Source: Unio delphinus
Lineage: Eukaryota > Mollusca > Bivalvia > Unionida > Unionidae
Direction of reading: 5' to 3'
Assembly (NCBI GenBank): GCA_029339505.1
Contig: JAQISU010000171.1
Coordinates: 136,501-200,500, forward strand
DNA: 64,000 bases
Positions within the stretch are counted from its first letter, which is position 1. Every line of letters starts with the position of its first letter. The notes beneath the pieces were generated by a model, which made no database searches, had not been told where the DNA came from, and saw nothing but the letters and a program-made list of their open reading frames with translations. This document shows, one piece after another, positions 35,690-48,149 of this stretch. A program made the position numbers and the translations under genes.

Positions 35690-38115
35690 AAGATCATCGG
35701 TCTGGAACTATTTTGGATATCTTGTGGAGTATGAGAATGGAGTAAGAAAAGTAGACAAGTCCAGGTGTGTTTGCAATCTGTTTTACAGCTCTTAGGAATA
35801 CTGGAAACACCACAAATATGTCTACACATTTAAAACGGCACCACCCAACCATTGCCATTGGAATTCCTTTTAAAGATGACAAGATTTCAGCTCCCAAGGT
35901 CAGTGTTTCTCCTACTCCTAAGCCATCACATCTAACAACCACTGGTCATCTCAGATTGTCTGAAGTTTTTCAGTCTCCGTTAATTCCATCATCGCAAAGA
36001 TCACAGACAATCACTAAGCATAAAGCGATGTTTATTGCACATGATATGTGCCCTTTCTCAGTGGTTGATTCGCTAGGTTTCAGAAATCTGATTCGTACCC
36101 TGGAACCTCGCTACATCATCCCATCAAGAACACACTTCGCAGAGAAAGTTATCCCAGACCTATACCTTCACACCAGACAAGAAGTGCAAAGCACCATATT
36201 CGAGGCAGAATCAGTGGCCATTACTACAGATGGTTGGACTTCAAGGGCTACTGAGAGTTACATAACAATCACAGCTCACTTGATTGATAAGGAATGGTGC
36301 ATGAAAAGCTTTGTTCTTCAGACGAGACCTTTACACGAGTCTCACACTGGTAAAAATATAGGAGCAGTACTAGTTGATGCCAGTAAGGAATGGCAACTGG
36401 AAAGGCCCCACAAGTTACTCCCCATAGTAACAGATAATGCTGCTAACATGGATGTTGCTATTCAAGAGGCAAAGTTGACACCACATATCAAGTACTTTGC
36501 ACATACTATAAATCTAGCAACCCAGAGAGGGTTGCAAGTTCATCAGATGTCACGCCTTCTTGGAAGGATCCGGCACATTGTCTCGTTTTTCCATCGCAGT
36601 GCAACTGCTACTACCCTGCTGAAATCCAAACAAGAGCTGTTGCAGCTTCCTAAACACAAACTTATCCAAGATGTCAAGACACGTTGGAATAGTTCTTATG
36701 ATATGATTGATCGATTTTTAGAGCAGCAGCCTGCCATTGTAGCTACTCTATTAAGTAAGGAAATCAGACAGAGGGAGACGGATTTAAACACTTTATCAGA
36801 GGATGATGTATCAAATGCAGAGGATATTCTCAAACTGCTCAAACCAATGAAAACCATTACAACGATATTGTGCGATGAAGCAGCACCTGCCATATCAATG
36901 ATTTTTCCTCTTAAACATCGTATTATTAGTGCATTGGAAGTGCCAGAAAGTGACTCTGCACTTGTGAAGGCAGTCAAGGTGGCAATCTCCCAAGACCTAG
37001 ACAAAAGATACAATGACAAGGATATGCAGCAGTTTCTGTTGCAGAGTTGTTCCCTAGATCCAAGATTTAGGGCTCTAACTGATGTAGACGATGCTACAAG
37101 GATCCAAATATATGCTTCCATTGTCATGCAAACAGTGAAGGTCAATGAGGTAAGTAAAAAATTTACATATGAGTATCGTTGTGTTATCTACGTGCAGCAG
37201 TTGAAGTATAACATAATATTATTGTCCCCATTCAAGATTTTAAGGATATATGAAATTTATTTTGGTAGTTAAAATTGGACACTTGTCCCCAAAGGTTACC
37301 CTAGATGCACCACTGATCTTGGTATGCCCCAGAGTCACCTTCAAAGTTCTTATGTCATCCGATTCTCTCCATCTCACTCTGAAACACTGACATACACACA
37401 CAGAGACACATAGAGCAAACACACAAACTATTATATAACTTCATTGTTTGAAGTTCATAACTTCATATGCACAAATATTTCTTAATATTCAATATTGATC
37501 TTATATTGATAAAATAATGTTTTTTTATATTAAATGCCAGTGAATTAATGCTAAAATGTTAATTAACATAAAGTTGCGAGATTCGTTTTAACTTAAGGAG
37601 TACATATTATATAATTTTTATTTTTATTACAGTGTGAAATAGTAGAGAAGACTGATGAACTCACTCATATACTACCATCTAGTCTTCCCCCACTACCACA
37701 GCTTCCTGTAGTACAAGTTACAGAACTAGAGAACAGACCAGCAGCAACAGCGAAGGTTGCAGTTGATGAGCTCCAGTGAAAAAGGGTGCACTTGAAGATC
37801 TTTTTGGAGATGTGTACGTGGTCAAGATGGAGCCATCAAAGTCCCTCTTTCAGAGGGCTGACACAGAGATAACATGTTATAGGAATGAGACATCTAGTAT
37901 ACATATTGGTGACAATCCACTGATGTGGCGGAAATTCAACAAAACATCATTCCCTTTGCTGGCCAAACTAGCCAAGATGTTGTTGACTATTCCAGCAACA
38001 TCAATGCCATCTGAAAGAGTCTTTTCAACTGCTGGAGATGTTGTATCAGCACAAAGAACCTCTCTGACTGGGGAGAATGTAGATATTTTGATTTTTTGAA
38101 GAAGAATATGAAACT
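35690..38115 (+). pseudogene. hAT transposase (ZBED1-like), broken
   Basis: A BED zinc finger is split over two frames: VWNYFGYLVEYENGVRKVDK with RCVC near 35700-35775, then TNMSTHLKRHH near 35815. The catalytic domain follows in a long open frame to 37149, with TTDGWTSR (first Asp), VTDNAANM (second Asp) and VKTRWNSSYDM. A consensus donor (GTAAGT at 37150) and acceptor (ATTACAG ending at 37632) suggest an intron of about 480 bp. The C-terminal hAT dimerisation segment is at 37776-38099, with FPLLAKLAKMLLTIPATS and SERVFSTAG. One-base shifts in the finger, near 37777 and in a T-run near 38095 mean this copy no longer encodes one continuous protein. The family acts by DDE-type cut-and-paste transposition. 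Confidence 0.9.
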
Positions 38116-38160
38116 TTGAAAGCTGTGATGAGTAGTCTGACAGTCTTGTGCATATGTTAT

Positions 38161-39292
38161 GCAGAATGATCTAATTCAGTTCATTTATACCTTTTACAGA
38201 GTCATCACAATTGCCAGATAGTTTTAGAAGAATGAGTTTGTGACTTAAGAAGACTCATTCATATTCTGGAAAATGCATTTATGTTGATGAGGATATCATT
38301 TTCAATCATCATGAACTTTTCTTTAATTCAGTTATTGAATTCAAATACACATGACAATTTATGTGAAATTACATTTAACACTGTTTGCAGTTAGGTGCTT
38401 GCGAGTTATAGACTGCAATAGCATATATCAGGTTCAACATTATTTGCAGTTAAGTGCTGTGTATTATAGATTCATATAACAGATCTCAGGCTCAACGTTG
38501 TTTGCAGTTGGGTGCTTGTGTGATAAAGATGGATGTAGCAGATCTCAGGTTCAACACTGCAGTTGGGTGCTTGCAAGTTGTAAATTGATATGGCAGATCT
38601 CAGGTTTGACACTGCAGTTGGGTGCGTGTATGTGTTATAGATATAACAGATCTCAGTTTTTACACTGCAGTTGGGTGTTTGTGTGATATAGGTTGATATA
38701 ACAGATTTCAGGTTTAAAACTGCATAATTATTATTTCTGAATCCCAATAATTTTAAATTTATTTTGTATTTTTGTGTTACATGTACTTTTTAGTGTGTTA
38801 TTGTGTTGCGGTATGTTATTACATGATGAATCAGACACAAAACTTGTAATAGTCCTGTTAGGCAGAATTATCTAATTCAGTTCATTTATGCCATTTACAG
38901 TCATCACAATTGTCAGCTAGTTTTAGAAAAACTCTGAGTTTGTGACTTAAGAAGATTTATTCATTTGCTGGAAGATGCATTTAAGTTGATGAGGATATCA
39001 TCTTAACTTTCTTTAATTCATCTATAGACTTCAATTACACACATGGTAAATTATGTGAAATTAATTAGTGTTTGCTGCAGTGAAGTTTATCATTTGTGTT
39101 TTCTAAGATGATCTTTCTTGAACTAAAGAAAGGAGGAAAGTATACGGCTTAGAAAAGGTTGCATAATTACGATTTCCTAATCCTAAGCATTTTAAATTTT
39201 TGTTGTATTTTTGTGTTACGTGTACATTTTAATATATTACTTTGTTCCTGTATGTTGTTGCATGATGAATCAGACACAAAACTTGTAACATT
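38161..39292. repeat. Direct duplication within the hAT 3' half
   Basis: 38161-38385 matches 38862-39063, and 38763-38850 matches 39203-39292, in the same order. Shared blocks include ATCTAATTCAGTTCATTTAT and GATGAATCAGACACAAAACT. The duplication explains why this element is longer than usual for a hAT of this type. Confidence 0.85.
38390..38730. repeat. About 55-bp tandem repeat inside the hAT element
   Basis: Five to six copies built on ATAACAGATCTCAGGTTCAA and TGCAGTTGGGTGCTTGTGTG. It sits between the two halves of the duplicated 3' block of the hAT element. Confidence 0.85.
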
Positions 39293-40384
39293 TCATTTTT
39301 ATTTAATGAAGGATAAAGAAACACATCAAAGATTTTGTTATATTTTATTTGGTTACACTGAACAACAATGTTAGTAGTCTTGACATTGTATCTTGATTCA
39401 ATTTTTTCTCTGTTATTATACATAACAGGTTAACAAGGTAACTTACTGCTGATACATTGCATATTTGACACTGTTTAAACTTTAAAATACCATTCAACAT
39501 GTACATTCACATGATTAATCAAATGTACTGTGATAATCCCATTTTAAGTTTGATATATGTATCGTATCGTAGGCTGTGTATCGTATCGATCCGTGGCACA
39601 GGCGTATCGTTTCACCCCTAATTATAAATGATATGTTTGATATAAAGTTAAAAGCATTGGTTCATACATTCGGATCAGTGAAAGGGCGTCAAACTCTGCT
39701 CTATGTATGCAGATAGATGGCCAGTACTGTTGAGATTGATTATGTTATTATGTGACTTAAGGGCCCTCAATTCTGTGTCTCTTGAGAACTGAATAGACTA
39801 TTTATTTTTCCATGATTCTATTCTCTTTCCGTGGGGAACTACGTTTGGGATAGACTATCATTCCATCAAAAAGTTACTCTCTATTATATGTGTATGGAGG
39901 AGCCATAGTGTGTTATTCACCTCCTTCCAGTCAAATCCGCAATAGCTCTTCTTTTGAAGAACTCAATTGAAACCAATTTTGATACATAATGAATTGCGTT
40001 TTAAGAAGACCTAATTAAGGTCTGATTGACACTAATTAATCTAATTAAGATTGACACTATTATTTTGTATGGTCTTTGTGGACCCAGTTTGAGTTTAAAA
40101 TGTGCTTGTTGTGTGCATTATATTCTAATGTTCATCCATCAATCAATGGTCATTTTTTGTTTCAGATACACAGCCCCACTAAAGTGTGATGACTCAATTT
40201 TTTTATCAAATGGGTCAAATAAGAGGGGGGGGGTATTTGTGTGAAATGTGAAATAGCCACATCAAATGAACAGCACATACCCTGCCAACTTTTTGTCCAA
40301 AATAACCTTTTTTTGCCACAAACTTTGCATCCAGTTATATTCTGCATCAGAAACTGTGAATATGACATTGCTTTTCTTTTCTGA

Positions 40385-40577
40385 TTATGGAGGCACCGAG
40401 TTTTCTAAAGCACTGTCCGTTATGGGTCAGTGCCATCACACCTCTGTCTGTGTGGGTTCAAGTATCAGATTCAGCCAATAGGGGTATGTGATAAAGCTTG
40501 CCAGTAGCTTCTCATAGGTCAGTGGTTCTTTCAGTGGGTTTTCCCGGTTTCTTCCTCCACCATTAATACTGGCCGCT
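40385..40577 (+). repeat. SINE-like repeat, plus orientation
   Basis: Partner of 29950-30148. Contains a B-box-like GGTTCAAG at 40455 and ends with CCTCCACCATTAATACTGGC. Copy B of the 0.8-kb TIR element follows immediately and may have inserted into it. Confidence 0.6.
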
Positions 40578-41340
40578 GTTACGTGTTTAGGCTGGAATAA
40601 ACAGTAACATAGAAAGAATGAAAATAACAAGCTTGTAAAAACTTAATAAACAATTAATTGAGCACAAATATTTTCCAGAAAAGAAAAAAAATAAACTTAC
40701 GGTTTTTAGAATCAATTCCAAAATTAATCCAAAAGTAATTCAAAATATTATCCAGTAGAGAAATTGCAAAAGTCCTGGTAATAAAATGTCCAAATAATTC
40801 CAAGTTCGAATCCCAGTGAAGTATCCAAGATAGAAGATGATGTCACGTGATGAAGTCAGTTCTTGGTAATAAAATTCTATGAGCACTATTCTTTTCCAGA
40901 TAAATAACAAAATAATTCCTCTTGATCCAAATGAATTGAAATAATTTCCAATACAAGGTAATTTAAAATAACTAAAAACGACACAACTTAATATTCTAAC
41001 AGCCCAAGTTCTACTAAAAGTTCGCTTCCAAAACATAATTTATATACCTGTTTTTACGTAAACAAGAAAGGGGTCACATGATCTTCTAGAATCTTTTAGA
41101 ACAAATTTACGTTCAGATAATCATGTACACACCGTATAGCCCAATCAACCAATCATTTTAAAAGCTTGTTTACAACTATGAAGCCAGGTCAGAAATGAGG
41201 TCAACACCTGGTGTTTATTTTTAAAGTACAGGTCTCTTCCCCCCCCCCCCAATGAACGAATCTTAAACTTAAAATGACAAATTTTAATCTGACAAACAAA
41301 CAAATTTAAAAATAAATGACTTTAATCAAATATACATTAC
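40578..41340 (-). mobile_element. 0.8-kb non-autonomous TIR element, copy B
   Basis: The left end GTTACGTGTTTAGGCTGGAA and right end AAATATACATTAC match the termini of copies A and C, in the opposite orientation to A. A 6-bp target duplication is not evident here. It carries a 98-codon minus-strand frame (40740-41036) similar to the shorter frame in copy A, but with no transposase motif. A C-run sits near 41237. Confidence 0.8.
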
Positions 41341-42283
41341 ATTGCCATGTGAAGCCTATCGTGTGCTGAAAAATAGCGTTAAATCCATCAATAACTTTTA
41401 TGATTATACAACCCATTCAGATATGAAACTCAAAGATATGTATGAAATCCCAAGAATGTTTGTACCAGTGCATCAATACTGTAAAAAAAAATCTGAATCT
41501 GTCTTATGTTTCTGTTGAAAATGCAATGGAAGGTGCTGATTTGCTTTCAATATGTATTAGTCACATTTTATGTAAATGCAATATATATTATTAGTATTTT
41601 GTGTACCGGTATTTACTACTAATTTGCACAGATAAAGACCTAATTGTTGACAATTTCGCTGTAAAATTTAACCCAAACTATTCACATCTCCCAATTTTTT
41701 TTTATTACTTCACACAAATAACAGTCACTACAAATGATTTTCAAGTCCTGCACAACCCGTAGATAAATTTCAAGATTGCACTACATTTCTGCACATTTAG
41801 GGCAAAAAAAAATTAAAGTTGTTATTAGGCTCTGCTTAATGCAAGGAAATAAAACAAGTCACTTTAGGCTCGTTCAATTTTTAGAGTGTCTTTGATGCTG
41901 CTGAGAGAGTTAGCAAAGAGCATTCAGATTGTTTTAGCCTTCTATATTTTTTGGCACAACAATCTGCTGAAATTAAATTTGTATTTGTGATTCACGCATA
42001 AATGTGTTTTGATTGGCAGTGTGATTGGCCAGAAGATAGTAGAGGCTATTGTTAGACTGTATTGGCCGAGCTGTGTTAAAATAAAAAATAAAATTTTCTG
42101 AACAGATTACTGTTATTAGAACTTACTGTGAACAAGATTTTTCACAAAAGCACAGTTGTAATTGAGTAAAGTTAAGTGCATAATTTTTCTCTAATAGTCA
42201 TGACATGTCATAAATCAAGTTTCTTCCATCATAATTTACACAAAGGTTTGTTTGCAATGAAACACCTGTATTTGTTTTTCCAG

Positions 42284-42506
42284 ATGCAAGAAACAGCAGA
42301 AAATATTTGATGACTGTATGCAGGAGAAAGTTGGAATAGAGAGGCCACCTATCGGATATTTTAGCTTGACACGTGTTCACCACACTGAACGGCCCAAACA
42401 TACACTGCCGGAGATACCACTTCCAGATCCTATCCCAGATCCACCAAGTGTAGAGGGTCGTATACCCAAGCATAAACACTGGCCCAAACATGGATTACTT
42501 TCATAG
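42284..42506 (+). CDS. NDUFA8: NDUFA8, exon 3 (C-terminus)
   Basis: The exon follows a TTTTTCCAG acceptor. Its first base completes the split Pro codon, then CKKQQKIFDDCMQEKVG gives the last CX9C pair. The Pro-rich tail (RPKHTLPEIPLPDPIPDPPS) and the end HWPKHGLLS with TAG at 42504 follow. The PLPxPxPDPPxxxEG pattern matches the C-terminal tail of NDUFA8. Poly-A signals AATAAA lie at 42639 and 42648, about 135-145 nt after the stop. The coding sequence over three exons is 528 nt, with phases that fit perfectly. Confidence 0.95.
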
Positions 42507-42660
42507 TTTTTATTTTGTTGTGTGACAGATAAAATGCTGTTACAATATTGGAAGGTTTTTATAATAGGTTAAGTAACAGTAATACAGACAATTTTTCTGA
42601 GTTGCATATGAATAGCATTAAGTAACTTATAAGATTTTAATAAAATTAATAAAGTCAAAG
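42507..42660 (+). other. NDUFA8: NDUFA8 3' UTR with polyadenylation signals
   Basis: Between the stop and the pair of AATAAA hexamers at 42639-42644 and 42648-42653. No microRNA-like or structured motif was noticed. Confidence 0.65.
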
Positions 42661-42859
42661 TTATTGTTTCTTCCTTAAAAGTTCCTCCAGCTTAAGGAAC
42701 TACATTTATTACCAGTCCAGTAGACTTATTTGAAGTAGCAGAATCCCAGTTTGTAAATAGTATACACCACTCCATCAATAACTCACAAACCTGTGTATGT
42801 GCCTTATCCATGACAAAGTTGGAAAACCAATACTACCGGTAGTTGACTGTGCGTCAACA

Positions 42860-44420
42860 AGGTTTAAGGAATTCCTTTCCGGAATATGAAGACTAGAACT
42901 AATGTGAATACCTTAATAAAGATCTTTACACTTTTTGGCATTCCCAAATCAATTCAATCTGATAAAGGTTCTAATTTGATGTCAGGGATCGTCTGTATTA
43001 GGTATGCATTTTACCCTGATCACCAGGAGTATTGGAAAGATTCCATTAGACTTGAAGGCATATGAAAGGGTTTAATACTAAAAAAGATTGGGACAAAGGT
43101 GTTCATTCACTGTTGTTTGTTAATAGGGAGCCAGTTATAAGTTCCAATGATTGGGCACTTTTAACTTATTTTCGGACACACTGTTTGTGGACCATTGCAT
43201 TTGTTGAAAAAGAAACTTCTTTTAACAGAAAAATCCTAAATTAATTTACTTGATTATGTTTCTGATTTAGAAACGAAGTGTCCAAAGCTTGTGAGAAAGC
43301 AAGAAATAATATTCAGTCTACTAACCATACCCAATGAAAGGTACGACAAAATTACAATGAAAAAAGCTTTCAGGCTGGTGATAAAGTTATGGCTCACTTG
43401 CCCATACCACAAATTCTTTAGTTTAGGTAATGTGGTCCATACACAGTTAAAAACAAAAGTGAACAGATATATCATACACATACTTGATAGGTATAAACAA
43501 ACAACTCTGCCATATTAATATGTTAAAGGTATATGAACTACAGATATATGAATAGTATCACCAAAACAGACTTATTGACAGTACCAAAAATTGATGACTC
43601 TCGATAGAAATAGAAATGCAAACTATGTCACTTAGTTTGACCTGTTAAAAGAATTGTCAGATTCTACTTACTGATAAATCAAACAAAATTTTGACTTTTG
43701 CAACTCGAGATGAATCAGTTACAAGGGTATTATTCTAACTCAACATTCCAGCGCTCAATGAACATGATAAAATCAGGTATTAATGTCTGAAATGTGTATA
43801 CTGAGGACATCATTAAATAGAGTGACACCTGGAAAGATCACCTGGATACTATCTAAAAATTCTTAATGTGAATGAGTGAGGCAAATCTTAAAATTTAAGA
43901 AAATATGAGTTGTACTGAGCTTGTGTCACGATTTTAAGACTTTTTGCGGGACATGTTCAAATCTAGTCTGTGGAAGGTAATTTCCTGTGCTTATCATTAA
44001 GAAGCAACTTAGCATTATCATGTGCTTATCACCTTGCCAATTTATTGAATACAAAGACCAAGTTGTAATGCTCTGATGATTGTCAGGAAGCATTAGAAAA
44101 GTTTATAGTCGTACATAAAAGTGCACCTTCAGCTCCAAATTTCAGTCAACCATTTAAATATACTGTTCATGCAAGTGATGCTGGAGTTGATGTTGTATAA
44201 ACATTCAGGAGACCTAAATCATCCAATTTGCTATCCTTTAAAACAATGAGCTCCAAATTATTACACTATCAAGAAGTGATTGGCTAAGGTGTGTGTATCC
44301 TCCTTCCATTATTGTACTCACTGATCACAACTTCTGACTTTCATCAACAAAATTAAAAATAAAAATTAGAGGTTTTTAAAAAGATGTTACAAGAACATCA
44401 ACATTAGGCGCATCAATGTA
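42860..44420 (+). pseudogene. Decayed, permuted Gypsy pol fragments
   Basis: First come integrase pieces: FGIPKSIQSDKGSN near 42945-42985, a YVSDLETKCPKL stretch near 43255, and SFQAGDKVMAHLPIPQIL near 43365-43420. Then come reverse transcriptase and RNase H pieces: SDTWKDHLDTI near 43822, DDCQEALEKFIVVHKSAPSA and PNFSQPFKYTVHASDAGVD near 44075-44195, and a LITTSDFHQQN stretch near 44325. In an intact Gypsy element RT and RNase H precede integrase, so the order is reversed here: two tandem copies with a deletion, or a rearrangement. Many stops and shifts. No LTRs seen. Confidence 0.7.
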
Positions 44421-45006
44421 AAAGCAAATTTAATCAGATATGCACTTTCACATACATAGGAGATATATATCGAATTATTTTTTATTCATTTATGTACATT
44501 CACTTTACCTCTCCTGTGTAATTTTATTAATATTAAAATTTATTTGATTAATATAGAAAAAGAAAGATTTATTGCATAAATCTTGATTTTCTTTATCAGG
44601 AAAGGTTTAATGTATATCCATGCTTTTTTGGAAGTACTGGCTCAAGATTTGATATGGCCTTTCCATTGGCCTAAAGGATCTGTCCGTCCTCCAGGGACGT
44701 CCCTGCTCGCGGATTCAAAACCTGGCTGAGTCATCAAAGTCATACAGGTACACAGATGGTACTGATAGCTGCATCACTCTGCACTGATAGACTATCAGTC
44801 ACTAGACTGATAGCTGCATCACTCTGCATTAAGATGTTAGTGTTGGGACTGGTCATCCTGGTTTCACAATAATTTGTGTGGGCAGGATATGAAGAAACAT
44901 GTCAGCATCATGATGCTCCAGTGCTAGACGTCACAGTAAATTGTCACAATGCAGACATTGTAACAATGTGACTGAACTTTGTTTTAGAGCTACGTTTAAA
45001 AAGATT

Positions 45007-45037
<31 letters not shown>

Positions 45038-46427
45038 TGCACACACGTAGTGATTATCTGGTTGGATTTGGCATGTGTGTATCGAGTCTATTAAAAGATA
45101 GTAAAGAACCTAAAAATGCACGGAATCTATAAATGTGCAATTTGTCAAGTAAGTAGTAATAATGATTATATACATGTTTAGCCTTCTAGCCTATATGTAA
45201 CTGCAGTTTTCTTATTCTTTCTTCTATTCTTGTACCATAAATTCTGCATATGTATTTTATGCAGTATTTGGATATTATTTAAGCAGAAAAAAATTTGTTC
45301 ATTGGAAATATAAAGTACGCATTGGTCCATACTATGATTAATTTATTAAAATGTGCCCTCGAAAATGCCATTTTGTCAACACCGCCATTCTTAGAGGAAA
45401 AGTATATTTCTGGTTCTGAAATTTATACTGAACTTTTCATTCTTTTGGATTGAAAAAGAACTTTTTCTCAGGATTATTTTAGATTCAGTTTGCAAAACTT
45501 AAAGGTCTTCTCAAGTTTCATTTATAACTTTGATAATGAAATTGTTAATTTTTATTTAGAAAAACACTAGTTGCTTCTGTTTCCTTCTGTTACTAAGCTT
45601 ATGATTATATAGTCGTAACAGTATCTGTGTGTGTGTTGTCTATTTATAGACAATTGTGAAAAATCAGGTATATATATATTCCAACGTAATGGTACATTCC
45701 ATTTAGGGATTGTCATGGGTAGGGGAAACATTATGGTCCAGTGAGCACTTTCTATTTCCACTGAACAAATATTTTCCGCTTAAATAGTATCTTCTGAATT
45801 TGCATGTGCTGTAAAAATAATGTGGCTTATATACGACAATTTTCAAGCCCATCAAGTTTTTCTCCCCCTGAAAAATAAAAATTGAAATAACGTTGCTTCT
45901 TCCATCACCTTGTCAGTACAGAGGGGCAATTTTGACCAAAGGTATAACATTTTTGTATTTATTTGGTCACTTGAGGCAAATATAATCCAAACATATTTTA
46001 CATTTTCTCCCAAGTTATTCTCGCCAGTTTGTCACCGTTTCTACTAGGTGCCTTGGAATATGGCAGTTAATCCCAGATGCAAGAGGTAATTCATTGTTTT
46101 CAATTGCAATAATTGTCTTTATTTTATTGGACATTTGTTAAACCATAACTTAACTAAATTGTATTATGACGATTTCTATTTGTTGCTCTTTCGGAGTATT
46201 AAACGTACTTTCTGAATTTTGTTATGTTTAACACGGATTGCTTTTTTGTTAACCCAATCATGAGGATGGATGGATGGATTTAACAATTCTGTCAGGTCTC
46301 CGTCTTGGGTCTCCAGTTATTTTATTTTCAAATCTGGTATGCAAAAGGAAAGAATTCATGTACTTTCAGTAATGTGTGTGAATTGTGGTACAAAACTATA
46401 AATTTTACTCCCTGACAAACCAGAAAG
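44421..46427. other. Unassigned spacer with (TC)n microsatellite
   Basis: Includes a (TC)n run at about 45011-45037 and a short direct repeat (ACTGATAGCTGCATCACTCT, twice, 44760-44825). A GGATTCAAAACC segment near 44714 resembles a tRNA B-box, but no complete tRNA or SINE was made out. No gene seen. Confidence 0.5.
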
Positions 46428-46760
46428 ATGGTGATATAGCTATATCATTCGGAAAATTATCAGAACTCCATGGGCTAAATACCCAATAGAAAAATACCTT
46501 CCTTGATTTAATTACTGTGGTTCTGGAACCAGACTTGCCAAACGAACGAGATCAAACAAAACCTGGAGAGTATCCAGTAAATGATATTGTCACGTTCATG
46601 ATGTATGAATTTTTTTAAAAAACATTTACAACATCGATATATTGCAGATGTAAATTTGATACACTTGTTAGATTTTTAAAAAAATCTTTCAGAATAGCAT
46701 TAGCTAATTGTTAGCTAGATCCGAAATTAAAGGTAAACTAGTGCTAGGGTATGGTAGATA
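46428..46760 (+). pseudogene. Relic of a parvovirus-type phospholipase A2 domain
   Basis: Three frames together follow the PLA2 gene at 52577-52933: GDIAISFGKLSE, then TPWAKYPIEKYLP, a stop, then FNYCGSGTRLAKR (the calcium-loop region YCGxGTR), and a disrupted HDV-type active-site region near 46600. LQHRYIADVNLIHLLDF follows at 46633-46685, where the better copy has LQHRHLADVKLIHALN. The stop and shifts make it non-functional. No integrase or ATPase is attached, so this is a separate, older relic of an element of the same kind. Confidence 0.8.
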
Positions 46761-46871
46761 ATCAAATAATGTCCAATTCGTTTTTGTCAGGAACGGGATT
46801 GTACTGATTAGGTGTCCCGCTTAATTTGGTGTTCCGCCCTCAAAGCTATTGCCCGGTTCGAAAAAATGTAA

Positions 46872-47324
46872 GTGGTGAAACTTCTAGGTGAAATATATAG
46901 AGATCTGAGCAGATATATAGAACAAACAAAACACGAGCCCCCATACAGGTACAAACAATTTTGTCAATTACATAAAACAACCATGCGAAGTCATTACATA
47001 GGAATATCTCTGCATTTAGAAAATAAAACTTTATCGAATTACAAAGGAACGCACAAATGGATTTAAATAGAATAGCTGATGTGTTTACTGATATATCTAG
47101 TTCATCATAGGATCGTGTGAACAATCGAAGTCAACGTCTTGTACGATTGCATAACCTGTTCTTCTGTATGCTCTACTTCCACTGTAGCTGTTCAGACCCC
47201 TGGATCTGAGGATGCTACTTTCGACAATCCGGATCAGTATTATCTCAGAATACCTCAGAATTCATACATCTCAGGATTACACATCCCAGATTACACATCT
47301 CTGGAGCTATTTTCTCCCTTTTAA
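46872..47324 (+). other. Two short open frames of unknown nature
   Basis: Frames of 64 codons (46872-47066) and 61 codons (47139-47324) lie just after the PLA2 relic on the same strand. The second ends DNPDQYYLRIPQNSYISGLH. I recognise no family in either. They could be further pieces of the element that supplied the PLA2 relic, but position is the only support. Confidence 0.3.
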
Positions 47325-48143
47325 ATAAATATAAATAAAGACAACCGAAATTTCCTGTTATTTATGAAACCGGTGATTTTGTGTTGACCTCTGCTCGTTA
47401 TCAGATCTTTCTATCGATGCTAAACAGATACTAAGGTTATCAGGTATAACGGTACCAATTGCGTAAGTCCAAGTGGGTGGAGCTTATAGTGTATGGAACA
47501 TTGAAATCAGAAATAAACAACAACACTAGCTATGATTGGTGGATTATGTAAAAGTTGTACATTCTGTTAGGCTTAAAAAATATTTTAGCCTCTTGGCAAC
47601 ATGTGAATTTATGCTAATTCCTAAATAGATCAAATTTTATATTTTTTTATGATTTTTTGAAAATGTTATGGACATGACTGAAAATATGTATGTTGTGACT
47701 AGATAACTCATACCCCTGTCTAGTTCCAGCAGAGTTATCTCTATTAAATGTAATGGAGTAACTGGCTTTGTCATCGTCAAATTGACGATCTAACATGGTT
47801 CTCTATAACAGCTAATAAATAAGATACATTACATCAGTTACTACGTCATTTCACACACACTCTTTAATCATACATGAAATGTTCTAAATTCGATGAAGAC
47901 ACATGGATTCTCGTAATCATATCAAGTGAGGTAATTTATTCAATTCAAATAACCTAATTTTTATGCACACAAGACAGCAAATTAAAACAATTCGTCAAAC
48001 TTATAAATATAAAAATTAGTGTATGACACCCTATTCATAAACTCAACACTATTATACTTCATAAAGCAAATTATTATACGGATGTATTAGAAAATATTCA
48101 TGCAGATACAAATAAATTCATCAAAGCATTATATCTGGCATCA
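47325..48143. other. Unassigned spacer
   Basis: AT-rich sequence with no exon, repeat family or element that I can support. Confidence 0.55.
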
Positions 48144-48149
48144 ACATAT

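Larger units (their letters stand above)
35082..39620 (+). mobile_element. Complete hAT DNA transposon (4.5 kb)
   Basis: Terminal inverted repeats TAGGGGTGAAACGATAC at 35082-35098 and GTATCGTTTCACCCCTA at 39604-39620 are perfect over 17 bp. The 8-bp target duplication ATTATAAA is intact on both sides (35074-35081 and 39621-39628). An 8-bp duplication is diagnostic of hAT. Subterminal ATCGATAC-like motifs cluster inside both ends (35098-35170 and 39560-39610), probable transposase-binding sites. The transposase gene is inside and broken. The 3' half contains a duplicated block (38161-38850 against 38862-39292) and a minisatellite at 38390-38730. It lies in an intron of NDUFA8 on the same strand as that gene. 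Confidence 0.95.
33694..42283 (+). other. NDUFA8: NDUFA8 intron 2, 8.6 kb
   Basis: Carries two minisatellites, the complete hAT element, a SINE-like repeat and copy B of the 0.8-kb TIR element, all listed separately. The unlisted parts (34140-34590, 39630-40380, 41345-42283) show no exon or further element that I can support. Confidence 0.7.

Noticed and set aside
36696..37145. Minus-strand 149-codon frame
   Set aside because: Shadow of the hAT transposase catalytic region on the plus strand.
40740..41036. 98-codon frame in TIR element copy B as a transposase
   Set aside because: No DDE or zinc-finger motifs; the frame is shared with copy A only because the elements are similar DNA, and it is shorter there.
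44680..44740. Possible tRNA gene (B-box-like GGATTCAAAACC)
   Set aside because: No acceptor stem, A-box or cloverleaf could be assembled; at best a SINE fragment.
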